From positions 1 to 39,575 of the forward strand of contig UQSB01000017.1 of NCBI GenBank assembly GCA_900543505.1: DNA of 39,575 nucleotides. Direction: 5' to 3'. Source of the DNA: an uncultured Collinsella sp. (GTDB lineage Bacteria > Actinomycetota > Coriobacteriia > Coriobacteriales > Coriobacteriaceae). Shown piece after piece: positions 1 through 10,419 of this stretch. The notes beneath the pieces were generated by a model, which was not told where the DNA came from, did no database searches, and worked only from the letters and a program-made list of their open reading frames with translations. How positions within the stretch are numbered: the stretch's first letter is position 1; each line of letters begins with the position of its first letter. Both the position numbers and the translations under genes were made by a program.

Positions 1-2421
<2,421 letters not shown>

Positions 2422-2433
2422 CCGCACCTCGCG

Positions 2434-2470
2434 GCCCGCGGGACTTCGCGCTCGAAAGCGCGGTCCGGGC
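2434..2470 (+). other. Stem-loop in 23S-5S spacer
   Basis: The 145-base spacer between 23S and 5S contains a compound hairpin. A 6-bp CG-rich stem closes a CGAA tetraloop at 2447-2462, extended by GGAC/GTCC and GCCC/GGGC pairing. It is a plausible rRNA processing structure. Nothing resembling a tRNA is present in the spacer. Confidence 0.5.
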
Positions 2471-2550
2471 ACGAGGATGCCCCCGAGTCAGATCTTTCCT
2501 ATGCGCCATGCGGCCCCCAGGGCACGTGTATGCGATACCGGACACCGTAA

Positions 2551-2569
2551 CGGTGGGCGCCGCCCACCG
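2551..2569 (+). other. Perfect hairpin abutting the 5S 5' end
   Basis: Nine-base arms (CGGTGGGCG / CGCCCACCG) separated by one base form a near-perfect palindrome. It overlaps the first bases of the predicted 5S rRNA, so it competes with the 5S terminal helix in the precursor. A processing or folding role is inference. Confidence 0.55.
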
Positions 2570-2687
2570 GTCAGCGGCCAGAGCATGGGGGGCACGCCCG
2601 GTCCCGTTCCGAACCCGGAAGCTAAGCCCCATCGCGCCGAGAGTACTGCGGGGCCAGCCCGTGGGAGGCCAGGGCGCCGCTGACCGG
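2567..2687 (+). rRNA. 5S ribosomal RNA
   Basis: The conserved 5S core (CCGTTCCGAACCCGGAAG) lies at about 2612-2629. The terminal helix pairs CCGGTCAGCGG at the left end with CCGCTGACCGG at the right end. The length of about 119-121 bases is normal. It follows 23S by about 145 bases in the usual rrn order and is followed by a terminator. Exact ends were set from the terminal helix. Confidence 0.93.
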
Positions 2688-2718
2688 TGGACGGCACCGA
2701 GCCGTCTGATGGCTTGAA

Positions 2719-2750
2719 GAAGGGGGAGGCCTCGCGGCCTCCCCCTTTTT
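2719..2750 (+). terminator. Rho-independent terminator of the rRNA operon
   Basis: A 10-bp perfect stem (GGGGGAGGCC / GGCCTCCCCC) with a TCGC loop is followed by five T. A smaller hairpin (GACGGC / GCCGTC) sits just upstream at about 2690-2706. This is a textbook terminator ending the 23S-5S transcript. Confidence 0.93.
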
Positions 2751-2818
2751 GCGTTTTATAAAGAGCTGTAATACAAGAACTCGCCTTCTTTTAGCTTGTC
2801 TTACTGTTTGGCTGTATT

Positions 2819-2849
2819 TTGAGTCCTTCTTTTGTATTTGCGCGATAAT
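2819..2849 (+). promoter_or_regulatory. Candidate promoter for coaE
   Basis: TTGAGT (2819-2824) and GATAAT (2844-2849) are separated by 19 bases in an AT-rich stretch between the rRNA terminator and coaE. The spacing is slightly long. This is pattern-based only. Confidence 0.35.
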
Positions 2850-2877
2850 AACTCCCATTGGCGTTAGGGAGGACTTG

Positions 2878-3519
2878 ATGTTTACCGTTTTTGTCTTGGG
2901 CAATATTGCTTCGGGTAAGTCGACTGCCTGCCGCTATCTCGAATCTCATGGCGCCATGCTTATCGATCTGGACGAGCTTGCCAAATCGCTGTATGTGCCA
3001 GGCTCCGATATCGTCAATGCCCTCGCGGAAGAATTTGGCTGGGATATTTTGGATGAGGAGGGCGGCATTCGCCGCAGCATCCTCGCTTCTCGAGCTTTCG
3101 CTTCTCCTGATTCGGTCGCACGGCTCAATGACCTTGTGCACCCCGTTCTCATTGAACAGCTTTCGCTTAGGATTCTCGATCCGGTTTGTTGTACGGTTTC
3201 ATCTCCCCGCTATCCCTTTGCGGTTGTCGAGGTTTCTGCTCCGACTGGTTTTGAGGATGCATTTGGCTTGGCTGATGAAATTCTGGTCATCAGCGCCCCT
3301 TTGTCAGTTCGTCGCGAGCGTGCTATTCAGCGTGGCATGGAGCCATCTGATTTCGATGCCCGTTCTGCTTGCCAGCCCGATGAGTCTGCGCTGTGCAATC
3401 TCGCTACAACGGTGATTGATAATGCCGCAGGCGATAATTCGCTCTTTGAGCAGCTTGACTCATGGCTTGCATGCCATGGGTTTATAGACACTGCGAATAA
3501 GGAGGATGCCGATGCCTAA
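2878..3519 (+). CDS. coaE: Dephospho-CoA kinase
   Basis: Last step of coenzyme A synthesis: ATP-dependent phosphorylation of the 3'-hydroxyl of dephospho-CoA in the cytoplasm. The 213-residue product has an N-terminal P-loop, GNIASGKST at residues 8-16, a DLDELAK segment at 30-36 in the place of the family's acidic substrate-binding motif, and the family's LVHP motif further on. Length is normal for CoaE (about 200). The ATG at 2878 is preceded by AGGGAGG at 2866-2872. An in-frame extension upstream would start inside the rRNA terminator and is rejected. Codon use is more T-rich than in the glycolytic genes of this window, consistent with low expression. The end overlaps the transglycosylase gene by 8 bases, implying coupled translation. 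Confidence 0.88.
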   Translation: MFTVFVLGNIASGKSTACRYLESHGAMLIDLDELAKSLYVPGSDIVNALAEEFGWDILDEEGGIRRSILASRAFASPDSVARLNDLVHPVLIEQLSLRILDPVCCTVSSPRYPFAVVEVSAPTGFEDAFGLADEILVISAPLSVRRERAIQRGMEPSDFDARSACQPDESALCNLATTVIDNAAGDNSLFEQLDSWLACHGFIDTANKEDADA

Positions 3520-4093
3520 GACACGTTTCTTTGCGTGGTATCGCCTTATACCGCTGGCTGCCGTTTTTGCCTTCGGCCTTATCTCATTCGTTTACTCGTG
3601 TGCTCCTGCGGCTTTCTTTAAGCCGCTGTATCCCATTGACTACGAGGCGTATGTAAAGCAATCTAGTATTTCGCATAATCTGGATCCGTATCTGGTGTGC
3701 GCTGTCATTAAGTCGGAATCGAATTGGGATCCCGAGGCTGAGTCGAATCAGGGTGCTCAGGGATTAATGCAGCTGATGCCCGAGACTGCCCAGGATATGA
3801 TTGCCAAAGGTCTTGTCGACGGCGACGAGTATTCGGCCGACAACCTTAACGATCCCGCTACGAACATCGAGTTTGGCTGTGCGTATCTTTCGTATCTTCT
3901 AACGTATTTTAACGGGTCGACCGATAGTGCCATTGCTGCCTATAACGCTGGCATGGGCAATGTCGACGGTTGGGCGCAGCAGAGCATGTCGCTTCATAAT
4001 GCAATCACCTTTCCCGAGACGCAGGCGTATCTGATTCGTGTCAATAATGCCTGGGTTCGCTACAAGACCCTCTATCCCGATCGGTTCGTATAG
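3512..4093 (+). CDS. Lytic transglycosylase, Slt/MltE-like, membrane-anchored
   Basis: Cleaves peptidoglycan glycan strands, leaving 1,6-anhydro-MurNAc ends, outside the cytoplasmic membrane. The 193-residue protein starts with one hydrophobic segment (about residues 11-30), probably an uncleaved anchor. A cysteine at 30 is in a poor lipobox context. The SLT domain follows: the catalytic glutamate is E69 in KSESNWDP, then GLMQLMP at about 84-90, then AYNAGMG. The start at ATG 3512 is preferred over ATG 3506 because AAGGAGG (3499-3505) would directly abut the earlier ATG. It overlaps coaE by 8 bases (ATGCCTAA). The specific subfamily is uncertain. Confidence 0.85.
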   Translation: MPKTRFFAWYRLIPLAAVFAFGLISFVYSCAPAAFFKPLYPIDYEAYVKQSSISHNLDPYLVCAVIKSESNWDPEAESNQGAQGLMQLMPETAQDMIAKGLVDGDEYSADNLNDPATNIEFGCAYLSYLLTYFNGSTDSAIAAYNAGMGNVDGWAQQSMSLHNAITFPETQAYLIRVNNAWVRYKTLYPDRFV

Positions 4094-4119
4094 GACTATG
4101 TCTGCCGCCTGCGTATACT
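4091..4119 (+). promoter_or_regulatory. Candidate uvrB promoter
   Basis: TATACT at 4114-4119 is a good -10 element. A weak -35 (TAGGAC, 4091-4096) lies 17 bases upstream, overlapping the stop codon of the preceding gene. No LexA-like palindrome was seen here. Confidence 0.35.
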
Positions 4120-4144
4120 GCAGATATATGAGTTAGGAGTATCC

Positions 4145-6385
4145 ATGGCGGAATTTGAAGTTGAGCGTGTTGGAGGAGAGCTCAAACGTTTTGGCGTTGA
4201 GGGCTCTGAGGTGCCATTTAAGGTTGTATCTCCTTATGAGCCTGCAGGTTCTCAGCCTAAGGCCATTGAGTCGCTTGTGCAGGGTGTGAGGGACGGAGAT
4301 CGCTATCAGGTTTTGCTGGGCGTGACTGGTTCGGGCAAGACCTTCACGATGGCTAAGACTATTGAGGCCCTGGGGAAGCCGACGCTGGTCATGGCTCCCA
4401 ATAAAACGCTCGCCGCTCAGCTTGCGAGCGAGCTCAAAGAGTTCTTTCCCAACAACGCTGTGGTCTACTTTGTCTCGTACTACGACTACTATCAGCCCGA
4501 GGCGTATGTGCCGCAAAGCGATACTTATATCGAGAAAGACTCCTCGATTAACGAAGAGGTCGAGATGCTGCGCCATCAGGCGACCGCATCGCTGCTATCT
4601 CGACGCGATGTGATCGTTGTCGCATCGGTCTCGTGTATCTATGGCATTGGCTCTCCTGAGGACTATGCGGGTCTGGCTCCAAACGTCGACAAGAAGGTGC
4701 CGCTCGAGCGCGATGACTTTATCCATGCGCTTATCGACATTCAATATGATCGCAATGACTATGACCTGGCGCGCGGCACGTTCCGCGTGCGCGGTGATGT
4801 CGTCGACGTGTATCCGCCTTATGCCGAGCATCCGTTGCGGTTTGAGTTCTTTGGTGACGAGGTTGAACTGATAGCCGAGATCGATGAGGTCACCGGAGAG
4901 ATGCTTCGTGAGTACGAGGCCATCCCCGTATGGCCGGCATCGCACTACGTGACCGAGAAGCCGAAGGTCAAGGCGGCTCTGAAATCGATCAGCGAAGAGT
5001 GCGAGAAGCGCGTGGCGGAGCTCAAGGCGACTGACAAGTTGCTCGAGGCGCAGCGTCTGCAGCAGCGCACCGATTATGATCTTGAGATGCTCGAGACGAT
5101 GGGCTTTTGCAACGGCATCGAGAACTACTCGCGTCATCTGGACGGTCGCAAGCCGGGTGAGCCGCCGTTTACCCTGATCGATTACTTTCCTAAGGACATG
5201 CTCTGCATCATCGATGAGAGCCATGTGACGGTGCCGCAGATTCGCGGTATGCACGAAGGTGACCGCTCGCGTAAGGTAACGCTGGTGGAACACGGTTTTC
5301 GCCTGCCCTCGGCACTCGATAATCGCCCGCTTCGTTTCGATGAGTTTGAGGCAAGGATACCCCAGTTTATCTATGTTTCGGCCACACCGGGCGACTACGA
5401 GCTGCGGGTGAGCCAAAACGACGTGGAGCAGATTATTCGTCCGACCGGTCTGCTCGACCCCAAGATCGATGTGCGTCCGGTTCGTGGGCAGATTGACGAT
5501 CTTGAGGACGAGATTCGCGAGCGCGTGGTGCGCAAGGAGCGCGTACTGGTGACCACGCTCACCAAGCGCATGGCCGAGGACCTGACCGACCATCTGCTTG
5601 ATGCCGGCATTAAGGTCAATTACATGCACTCCGATACAGCGACGATGGACCGTGTCGAGATCCTGCGAACGCTGCGCGAGGGAAAGATCGATGTTCTCGT
5701 TGGCATCAACCTGCTTCGCGAGGGCTTGGATCTCCCCGAGGTCTCACTGGTGGCAATTCTCGATGCCGATAAGGAAGGCTTCTTGCGCAACCGCCGTTCG
5801 CTGATTCAGACGATTGGCCGCGCGGCCCGTAACGCCGATGGCGAAGTCATCATGTATGCAGACGTTATGACCGATTCGATGAAAGAGGCCATCGAGGAGA
5901 CGCAGCGCCGTCGCGAGATTCAGATGGCATATAACGAAGAGCATGGCATTGTGCCCAAGACGGTGCGCAAGGCCATCAACGACATCTCAAGTTTTATTGC
6001 CGAGGCCGAAAAAACCGTGGGTTCCAAGGGACGCTCGAAGGGCGACTCTCTTGGCCATGGCGCATTCTATACGCCCGATGAGTCGGGCGAGGGTGGCGTG
6101 CCGGAAACGGTGGCGCCCGAGCAGACACTTGCGGAGCAGTTGGAAGAACTGCCGCATGACGAGCTCGTGCGGATCGTCGAAACCATGGAAGAGGATATGC
6201 GTAACGCTTCTGCTGCCATGGACTTTGAGGAGGCGGCGCGCCTGCGCGATGCCATCGTTCAGATTCGGGCGATGCTCGAGGGTGCGTCTGAGGACGAGAC
6301 GATCGAGCGCTTACGTTCGCAGGCCCGCAAGGGTTCCACGTTCGCATCGGGCAGAAAACGCCAGGGTGCACGGTTTAAGAAATAG
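4145..6385 (+). CDS. uvrB: Excinuclease ABC subunit B
   Basis: Central helicase-like subunit of nucleotide excision repair. It is loaded on DNA by UvrA, verifies the lesion, and then recruits UvrC. The 746-residue protein has Walker A GVTGSGKT near 59-66, the YYDYYQPEAYVPQ beta-hairpin region near 110-125 that clamps DNA, the IIDESH motif II at about 355, helicase motifs V/VI (LREGLDLPEV, QTIGRAARN), and a C-terminal UVR coiled-coil near 680-715 for UvrC contact. It is longer than the common 660-700 residues because of an extended linker and a basic tail. ATG 4145 follows TTAGGAG. uvrA and uvrC lie elsewhere in this window on the same strand. Confidence 0.97.
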   Translation: MAEFEVERVGGELKRFGVEGSEVPFKVVSPYEPAGSQPKAIESLVQGVRDGDRYQVLLGVTGSGKTFTMAKTIEALGKPTLVMAPNKTLAAQLASELKEFFPNNAVVYFVSYYDYYQPEAYVPQSDTYIEKDSSINEEVEMLRHQATASLLSRRDVIVVASVSCIYGIGSPEDYAGLAPNVDKKVPLERDDFIHALIDIQYDRNDYDLARGTFRVRGDVVDVYPPYAEHPLRFEFFGDEVELIAEIDEVTGEMLREYEAIPVWPASHYVTEKPKVKAALKSISEECEKRVAELKATDKLLEAQRLQQRTDYDLEMLETMGFCNGIENYSRHLDGRKPGEPPFTLIDYFPKDMLCIIDESHVTVPQIRGMHEGDRSRKVTLVEHGFRLPSALDNRPLRFDEFEARIPQFIYVSATPGDYELRVSQNDVEQIIRPTGLLDPKIDVRPVRGQIDDLEDEIRERVVRKERVLVTTLTKRMAEDLTDHLLDAGIKVNYMHSDTATMDRVEILRTLREGKIDVLVGINLLREGLDLPEVSLVAILDADKEGFLRNRRSLIQTIGRAARNADGEVIMYADVMTDSMKEAIEETQRRREIQMAYNEEHGIVPKTVRKAINDISSFIAEAEKTVGSKGRSKGDSLGHGAFYTPDESGEGGVPETVAPEQTLAEQLEELPHDELVRIVETMEEDMRNASAAMDFEEAARLRDAIVQIRAMLEGASEDETIERLRSQARKGSTFASGRKRQGARFKK

Positions 6386-6388
6386 TGA

Positions 6389-6430
6389 ACAGGCCCCGAG
6401 TTCCCTGTGGAGCTTGGGGCCTGTGTCTTT
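6389..6430 (+). terminator. Rho-independent terminator of uvrB
   Basis: A stem of about 12 bp (ACAGGCCCCGAG pairing with CTTGGGGCCTGT, one G-U) is followed by GTCTTTT. It lies between convergent genes, only 21 bases from the stop of the minus-strand flavoprotein gene. Confidence 0.8.
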
Positions 6431-6450
6431 TGCGCGCTGGAATTCGTGCG

Positions 6451-8091
6451 TTAGAGGTCTGCGATCAGGGCTTCGGCACAACGGATGCCGTCGGTGGCTG
6501 CGCTCATGATGCCGCCGGCATATCCAGCTCCCTCACCACAAGGGTAGAGGCCCGGGGTCGACACGGCATGGCACGTTCGGTCTCGGGTGACAGTGACCGG
6601 TGAGCTCGAACGAGTCTCCACGCCGGTAAGAACGGCATCGGGGCGGTCGTAGCCGCGTAGCTTTTTTCCGAGTAGGGGAAGTCCCAGGCGGAGCGACTCG
6701 ACGATATGCTGCGGCAGGGCTTCGTCAATTGCCGTCCAGGTCACACCGAGCGGATAGGTGGGCTTTACCTTTCCGGGCGCCTTGCTGGCGCGTCCTGCGA
6801 GGAAATCTCCGACGAGTTGTGCCGGTGCGTTCCAGTTGGAACCGCCCAGGCGATAGGCGGCCGCCTCGCAGGCACGCTGGAGCTCGACGCCGGCGAGCGG
6901 GTCATCGTTGGGAAGGTCCTCAGGCGTGACGTTAACGAGTAAGGCGGCATTTGCATTGCGTCCGTCGCGGGCATTGAGACTGGCGCCGTTGACGCACAGG
7001 TGGCCCTGCTCGGAAGAGGCGGCGACAACCTGCCCGCCGGGGCACATGCAAAACGAGAACACGCTGCGGCCGTTGGGAAGATGGGCGACGAGCTTGTAAG
7101 GGGCTGCTCCGAGGGCAGGATGTCCCGCCGAGGCTCCGTATTGGACTCGGTCGATGTCGCGCTGCGGATGCTCGATGCGAACGCCCATGGCAAAGGTCTT
7201 TTGTGCGAGGGCCACGTTGTGGCCCTTAAGGAGCTCAAAAATATCGCGAGCAGAATGCCCGCAGGCGAGGATGAGGTGCTTTGTCTCGATTGGCTCGCAA
7301 GCGGCGTCTTGGGACGATTGGACATCAATACCGGTGATGGCGCCAGACGCGTCGATGCGAATGTCGACGAGCTTCGTTCGATAGCGGGCGACACCTCCGA
7401 GCTGCTCGATGCGCTGGGATATAGCGGTGACGACCGTGGGAAGGATGTCGGAGCCAATGTGCGGCTTGGCATCCCACAGAATATCGCGGGGCGCGCCCGC
7501 CTCGACGAAGGTTTCGAGGATAAGGCGATGGGCGGGATTTTTGGTTCCCGTATTGAGTTTGCCGTCCGAGAAGGTTCCCGCGCCGCCCAGGCCAAACTGG
7601 ATATTGCTCTCGGGGTCGAGGATGCGCTCCTTTAGAAAGAGGTCGATCGCCTGCGAGCGGCGAAATGCCGGGTCGCCGCGCTCGATGAGCAAGGGCTTAA
7701 GACCTGCTTCGGCGAGCGTAAGCGCAGCGAAAAGGCCGGCGCATCCGGCGCCGACAACGACAGGGCGTTCTTGAGGCGCGTCGGAGGCGGGGGAGGGGAA
7801 TGAAGGCTCATCGTCTTCTATCGCGCGTACGCGCGAGCGGTCACGCTCGGCAACGCTGTCGACCGCTTCTCGCTCGAGGTGGGGACTAGTCAGCTCAACA
7901 CGAAAGCTCAGGATAAAATGGACGTCTCGTTTTTTGCGAGCGTCGATTGACTTGCGGTGGAGCTCGATGGACTTGATCTCGGAGTCCTTGCAACGTAGGA
8001 CGCGCTTGGCGACTCGCTTGCCAACAATGAGACAGGCATTTTCATCGCCGGCTTCATCGAGCGACGCGTTGACTTGGGTGATTTCGATCAT
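6451..8091 (-). CDS. FAD-dependent dehydrogenase, COG2509-like
   Basis: Predicted NAD(FAD)-utilising oxidoreductase of unknown substrate. The 546-residue protein has an N-terminal domain of about 100 residues typical of this family (VGKRVAKRVLRCKDSEIKS). A dinucleotide-binding fold follows with VGAGCAGLFAAL, and the C-terminal flavin motif GEGAGYAGGIMSAATDG is intact. The ATG at 8091 is chosen because it follows AAGGAGACCTCG on the minus strand; a longer frame runs through the upstream terminator. It lies downstream of a second flavoprotein and an Mrp ATPase, separated by a terminator-like hairpin. Family assignment is solid, but biochemical function is not known from sequence. Confidence 0.85.
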   Translation of the reverse strand: MIEITQVNASLDEAGDENACLIVGKRVAKRVLRCKDSEIKSIELHRKSIDARKKRDVHFILSFRVELTSPHLEREAVDSVAERDRSRVRAIEDDEPSFPSPASDAPQERPVVVGAGCAGLFAALTLAEAGLKPLLIERGDPAFRRSQAIDLFLKERILDPESNIQFGLGGAGTFSDGKLNTGTKNPAHRLILETFVEAGAPRDILWDAKPHIGSDILPTVVTAISQRIEQLGGVARYRTKLVDIRIDASGAITGIDVQSSQDAACEPIETKHLILACGHSARDIFELLKGHNVALAQKTFAMGVRIEHPQRDIDRVQYGASAGHPALGAAPYKLVAHLPNGRSVFSFCMCPGGQVVAASSEQGHLCVNGASLNARDGRNANAALLVNVTPEDLPNDDPLAGVELQRACEAAAYRLGGSNWNAPAQLVGDFLAGRASKAPGKVKPTYPLGVTWTAIDEALPQHIVESLRLGLPLLGKKLRGYDRPDAVLTGVETRSSSPVTVTRDRTCHAVSTPGLYPCGEGAGYAGGIMSAATDGIRCAEALIADL

Positions 8092-8109
8092 CGAGGTCTC
8101 CTTAGAGGC

Positions 8110-8141
8110 AAGAAAGAGGCCGTCCGGTATCCCAGACGGCC
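8110..8141 (-). terminator. Intra-cluster terminator or attenuator
   Basis: On the minus strand, GGCCGTC and GACGGCC arms (8135-8141 and 8118-8124) flank a 10-base loop and are followed by TCTTTCTT. It lies between two co-directional flavoprotein genes, only about 20 bases before the start codon of the next. It may therefore reduce expression of the downstream gene rather than end the operon. Confidence 0.65.
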
Positions 8142-8171
8142 CGAATGTGTTTTTGATTATAGACTGCGCGG

Positions 8172-9443
8172 CTACAGGCTGCTTGCAGCGCGAATGCCCG
8201 AGAGCCAGGCCCACGCAAGGTTAAAGCCTCCGCAATCGGCGTCGATGTCGAGCGCTTCGCCGCAGACGTAAAGCGGGGCGTCGACAACGCTGCGCGCGCG
8301 TAGACTGGGTGTTGAGATGCTCTCGACAGATACGCCACCACGCGTGACCTGCGCCGAGCGCTCATCGGTCGTCCCCTCGGCAAACAGCTTAAAGTGCTTG
8401 AGGATCGAGACCAGATGGATGACATCGTTGGAGCCTGGATGGCACTGCTCGAACGCTGTGCAGACGACGCGGGAGAGTTGCGGGGCGAGCATGCCGTCGA
8501 GCCAACGGGGATCGCGGGGTGAAAAGTCACCGAACAGCTCAACGCGCCGGTTGAGCATATCGAGCAACTCGTCTTTGGAGAGGTCGGGGAAAACGTCGAG
8601 CAGGATCGTATCGCCGTGCTGGATACGACGAGAGAGGTTGAAGACAGCGACACCCGAGATACCGAAGGTTCGAAACAGCACTTCACCGTCTTCGTGCCAG
8701 AGCTCATTATGATTGCGGGCGAGCGTCAAGCAGGCGCGGACGCGCAGGCCATCCAACGTCTTGAGTGCCGCTCGATCGCCAACGACCGTTGCCGATACGG
8801 GGCAGAGGATGGGGCGCAGCGAAGTGAGGGGAAGGCGAAACGTATCGGCGATACCGGTGGGGTTGCCGCCCGTAGCGATAATTACGGCATGTGCCTGCAG
8901 GGCCTCGTTCTTGCGAGGGACATCGGCGAGCGCCTTCCGAAGCGAGCGGAGCTCCGATTTTCGGTCGTCGTGCTTTTTTGCCTTGAGCGCCCGCGCTGGA
9001 CGGTCTATTTGGAGTGCCCAGCCTTCGGAAGCTTTGTGCGCCGTGGCAACGTTGGCTCCGCAGATTAAGGTGATACCTAGGCGGTCGCAAACGTTGAGAA
9101 GCGCGTCGCGCACCGATTCGGCGCGAAGGGAGCGCGGGTACAGCCGGCCTTCCTCGGAGGTTGTCATGATGCCCAGCGAGGAGAAGAAACCCATAAGCTC
9201 TTGTTCGGGCTGGGGGCCCATGACGGATTCGACGAATGCGGGGTGGTTATACCGCTGAGGATCAATCGATTCGTTGGAGAGGTTGCAACGGCCGTTACCG
9301 GTCGCAAGGAGCTTGAGGCCGCAGGCGACATCGCGCTCAACGATGCAGACGCTTTTGCCAGCGCGTGCGGCCGTAATGGCGGCGGCGAGGCCTGAAGCCC
9401 CGCCGCCGATTACCAAGACGTCATAGAGGGCGCTCGCGTTCAC
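8172..9443 (-). CDS. HI0933/YhiN-family flavoprotein (NAD(P)/FAD-dependent oxidoreductase)
   Basis: Uncharacterised aminoacetone-oxidase/BaiN-type flavoprotein. The 423 residues begin with a Rossmann FAD motif, VIGGGASGLAAAI, followed by an E/R ribose-binding segment, the family hallmark NGRCNLSN near residue 55, an internal IIATGG, and the C-terminal GEALDIDADCGGFNLAWAWLSG motif that closes the FAD site. A basic, charged insert of about 35 residues (around RALKAKKHDDRKSELRSL) sits in the middle. The start codon directly abuts the stop codon of the mrp-like gene with no spacer, so the two are almost certainly co-transcribed and translationally coupled. Some gut homologues act in bile-acid metabolism, but nothing here points to that specifically. 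Confidence 0.87.
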   Translation of the reverse strand: MNASALYDVLVIGGGASGLAAAITAARAGKSVCIVERDVACGLKLLATGNGRCNLSNESIDPQRYNHPAFVESVMGPQPEQELMGFFSSLGIMTTSEEGRLYPRSLRAESVRDALLNVCDRLGITLICGANVATAHKASEGWALQIDRPARALKAKKHDDRKSELRSLRKALADVPRKNEALQAHAVIIATGGNPTGIADTFRLPLTSLRPILCPVSATVVGDRAALKTLDGLRVRACLTLARNHNELWHEDGEVLFRTFGISGVAVFNLSRRIQHGDTILLDVFPDLSKDELLDMLNRRVELFGDFSPRDPRWLDGMLAPQLSRVVCTAFEQCHPGSNDVIHLVSILKHFKLFAEGTTDERSAQVTRGGVSVESISTPSLRARSVVDAPLYVCGEALDIDADCGGFNLAWAWLSGIRAASSL

Positions 9444-10274
9444 TTAGGCCTCGTCGGTCTCGTGCGGGGTAATAGCCTCGACGGCAGAGACTGCCTTGGG
9501 CAACATGCCATCGGGCAGCGCGGTCTCGACCTCGCCCTTATCGCAGGCCTCGGCGAGTGCCGGATTAATGGGAAGCTGGCCCAAGATGTCGAGGTTATAG
9601 CGCTCTGCGACCTCGGGGAGCTTGCTCTTGCCAAAGACCTCGATCTTCTTGCCGCAGTCAGGGCACTCAATATAGCTCATGTTCTCGACAATGCCCAGAA
9701 TGGGGACGTTCATCTTCTCGGCCATGTTGACCGCCTTGGCGACGATCATCGAGACCAGATCCTGCGGGCTCGTGACAATGACGATGCCGTCGACCGGCAG
9801 CGACTGGAAGACGGTGAGCGCGACGTCGCCTGTTCCCGGAGGCATGTCGACCAGTAGGTAGTCGATGGGGCCCCACGAGGTCTCGCTCCAGAACTGCCTA
9901 ATGGCGCCTGCGATGACCGGACCGCGCCAAAGGACGGGGTCGGTCTCGTTTTGGAGCAGCAGGTTGGAGCTCATGACCTTGACGCCGTGCTCGGAGATTT
10001 CGGGCAGCATAAGGTTGCCAAGGGCATGGACGTGGCGTCCACTCATACCGAACATCTTGGGGATAGAGGGACCGGTGATGTCGGCATCGAGGACGCCGAC
10101 CTTGTGGCCGTGACGGGCAAGCTCGGTGGCGATGGCACCGGTGACAAATGACTTGCCGACACCGCCCTTGCCGGAAAGCACGGCGATGACGCGCTTGACC
10201 TCGGACAGCGTGTTCTCCTCAAATTGCGACGGCGACGTTTGTCCGCCGGCGGCCTGTGCGTGTTCGCAACCCAT
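9444..10274 (-). CDS. Mrp/NBP35/ApbC-family Fe-S cluster carrier ATPase
   Basis: P-loop ATPase that binds and transfers iron-sulfur clusters to apoproteins in the cytoplasm. In the 276-residue protein the deviant Walker A, SGKGGVGKS, is near residue 34. LDADITGPSIPKM and LLVDMPPGTGD follow, and the C-terminal CxxC of ECPDCGKK provides the bridging-cluster ligands. The short N-terminus carries an extra cysteine and histidine (MGCEH). The start at 10274 is chosen because AAGGAG lies seven bases upstream on the minus strand; a 19-residue longer frame lacks such a site. It is first in an operon with two flavoproteins, a redox-themed cluster. Confidence 0.9.
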   Translation of the reverse strand: MGCEHAQAAGGQTSPSQFEENTLSEVKRVIAVLSGKGGVGKSFVTGAIATELARHGHKVGVLDADITGPSIPKMFGMSGRHVHALGNLMLPEISEHGVKVMSSNLLLQNETDPVLWRGPVIAGAIRQFWSETSWGPIDYLLVDMPPGTGDVALTVFQSLPVDGIVIVTSPQDLVSMIVAKAVNMAEKMNVPILGIVENMSYIECPDCGKKIEVFGKSKLPEVAERYNLDILGQLPINPALAEACDKGEVETALPDGMLPKAVSAVEAITPHETDEA

Positions 10275-10419
10275 GTATGACTCCTTTGTATATGCTGGGG
10301 CCGGGGCCCCGCGATGTGACACGAGCGTCATTGTACCCTCGTTTGCGAGCGGGAGTCATTTGCGATGCGTTTGGGCCGAGCGTGCTTGCAATACGATGGG
10401 CCCAAGCGAATGGGCGGGC

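Noticed and set aside
2878..4093. Horizontal transfer suggested by the lower GC of coaE and the transglycosylase
   Set aside because: Both are housekeeping-type genes and weak expression alone can relax codon bias; no mobile element is nearby.
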